Shown: positions 62,092-62,493 of the stretch, one piece after another
Layout of the letters: each line of letters starts with the position of its first letter
Position numbering within the stretch: the stretch's first letter is position 1
Virus record (IMG/VR): IMGVR_UViG_3300044527_000635
Span: 1 to 62,493 of that record
Direction: 5' to 3' (one strand)
Origin: a virus
DNA length: 62,493 bases
Translations under genes and position numbers: made by a program
Notes under the pieces: model-generated
Database searches by the model: none
Told to the model about the DNA's origin: nothing
The model's input: the letters and a program-made list of their open reading frames with translations, nothing else

Positions 62092-62493
62092 AAATTTCCA
62101 CTTCTCCATTTGTAATGCACTTCTTAGCTTTTATAAGGATAGATCGCTTTAAGTTTTTTATCTGTTTATATCCGGGAGATCGGTTCTTTTCAGTAGTCTT
62201 AAAGCCTAATAGTTTTGCTACCTCTTCTTCTTTTTGATTCTTTAAGCAAAGCATCTCGTATACCATCCACTCTGCTGGCTTTAGTACTTTCTTTAATGCC
62301 GAAGATAAGCTATGAGTACTTCTTAGAAGGTCAAAGCCTTCGTTGGTCATGTCGTGGACTTCTTTAATGTGATTTTCAAGAGGAAGAGTTATTTTTGTAT
62401 TGAAAGCGTCTTTTTTATTACGCTCCCAATGAGAATACATTGGGCACTTCTTACACTGCTCTCCATATATTGAACAAGAATCATCCCACTCTG
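62084..62493 (-). CDS. Sigma-like DNA-binding protein, 5' end outside window (partial)
   Basis: The frame stays open to the right edge. An ATG at 62440 exists, but the codons upstream of it read EWDDSCSIYGEQCKKCPMYS, which has a conserved-looking C-x7-C-x2-C pattern and continues smoothly, so the true start is outside the window. The C-terminal half (SLSSALKKVLKPAEWMVYEM, LCLKNQKEEEVAKLLGFKTT, KQIKNLKRSILIKAKK) resembles sigma-70 region 4 or a related helix-turn-helix. It could be a phage sigma factor for the late GTGTAAT promoters, or a packaging regulator coupled to the next gene by ATGGCTGA. Both options are inference. Confidence 0.55.
   Translation of the reverse strand, partial: EWDDSCSIYGEQCKKCPMYSHWERNKKDAFNTKITLPLENHIKEVHDMTNEGFDLLRSTHSLSSALKKVLKPAEWMVYEMLCLKNQKEEEVAKLLGFKTTEKNRSPGYKQIKNLKRSILIKAKKCITNGEVEIYG

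Noticed and set aside
62084-62440. Start codon at 62440 for the sigma-like gene
   Set aside because: The codons upstream remain open and show a Cys pattern that looks conserved, so the start is outside the window.
1-62493. tRNA genes, CRISPR arrays, insertion sequences or integration functions
   Set aside because: No cloverleaf, regularly spaced repeat array, transposase or integrase could be recognised; the repeats present are within fibre coding sequence.

Overview
The window is part of the virion-morphogenesis region of a large, AT-rich double-stranded DNA tailed phage. It carries a complete head-tail structural set: terminase, portal, prohead protease, major capsid protein, head-tail connectors, tail tube proteins, a 2633-residue tape measure and a lambda-type tail tip (M, L, K, I, J). 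That combination indicates a siphovirus-like virion with a long flexible tail. By the usual rule of about 0.15 nm per tape-measure residue, the tail would be near 0.4 micrometre, which points to a very large phage. Integrase, repressor, tRNA, CRISPR and replication genes are absent, and the host cannot be named from these sequences. The fibre domain types (LamG, Gly-rich, 'NVGIGT-xP' repeats, Ig) are common in aquatic phages, so an aquatic source is an inference only.

Layout, right to left, on the minus strand. A sigma-like gene entering from the right edge is followed by a putative small terminase, a zinc-finger/ERCC4 nuclease and the large terminase (62493-58205). Next come portal, a tube-like protein, two basic conserved phage proteins, a fused prohead protease/scaffold, a decoration candidate and the major capsid protein (58180-49684). 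After two small genes comes a block of about 18 kb of fibre and adhesin genes (48908-30128): two giant repeat fibres, three LamG or Gly-rich adhesins, an inserted HNH endonuclease gene and an Ig-domain protein. The neck and tail genes follow in canonical order: adaptor, head closure, neck, terminator candidate, two tube proteins, two chaperone-like genes and tape measure (30076-14332).

The tail-tip operon M-L-K-K'-I-J plus two accessory genes lies on the plus strand (1565-14352). It runs head-on into the tape-measure gene, and the two coding regions overlap by 21 bp at their ends. In lambda these genes follow the tape measure on the same strand, so the block is inverted here. To the left, two further tube-like genes read leftwards out of the window.

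A short motif, GTGTAAT followed by an AT-rich tract, recurs at the starts of transcription-unit candidates. It often lies directly downstream of a hairpin-plus-U-tract terminator, and between 1507 and 1565 it occurs as two head-to-head copies. It looks like a phage-specific late promoter. Other notable points are a five-member tube-like paralog family, a tandem duplication of gpK, an iron-sulfur gpL with an inserted carbohydrate-binding-like module, a nuclease-like domain inside the tape measure, and two fibres that share a nearly identical protein block encoded by clearly different codons.
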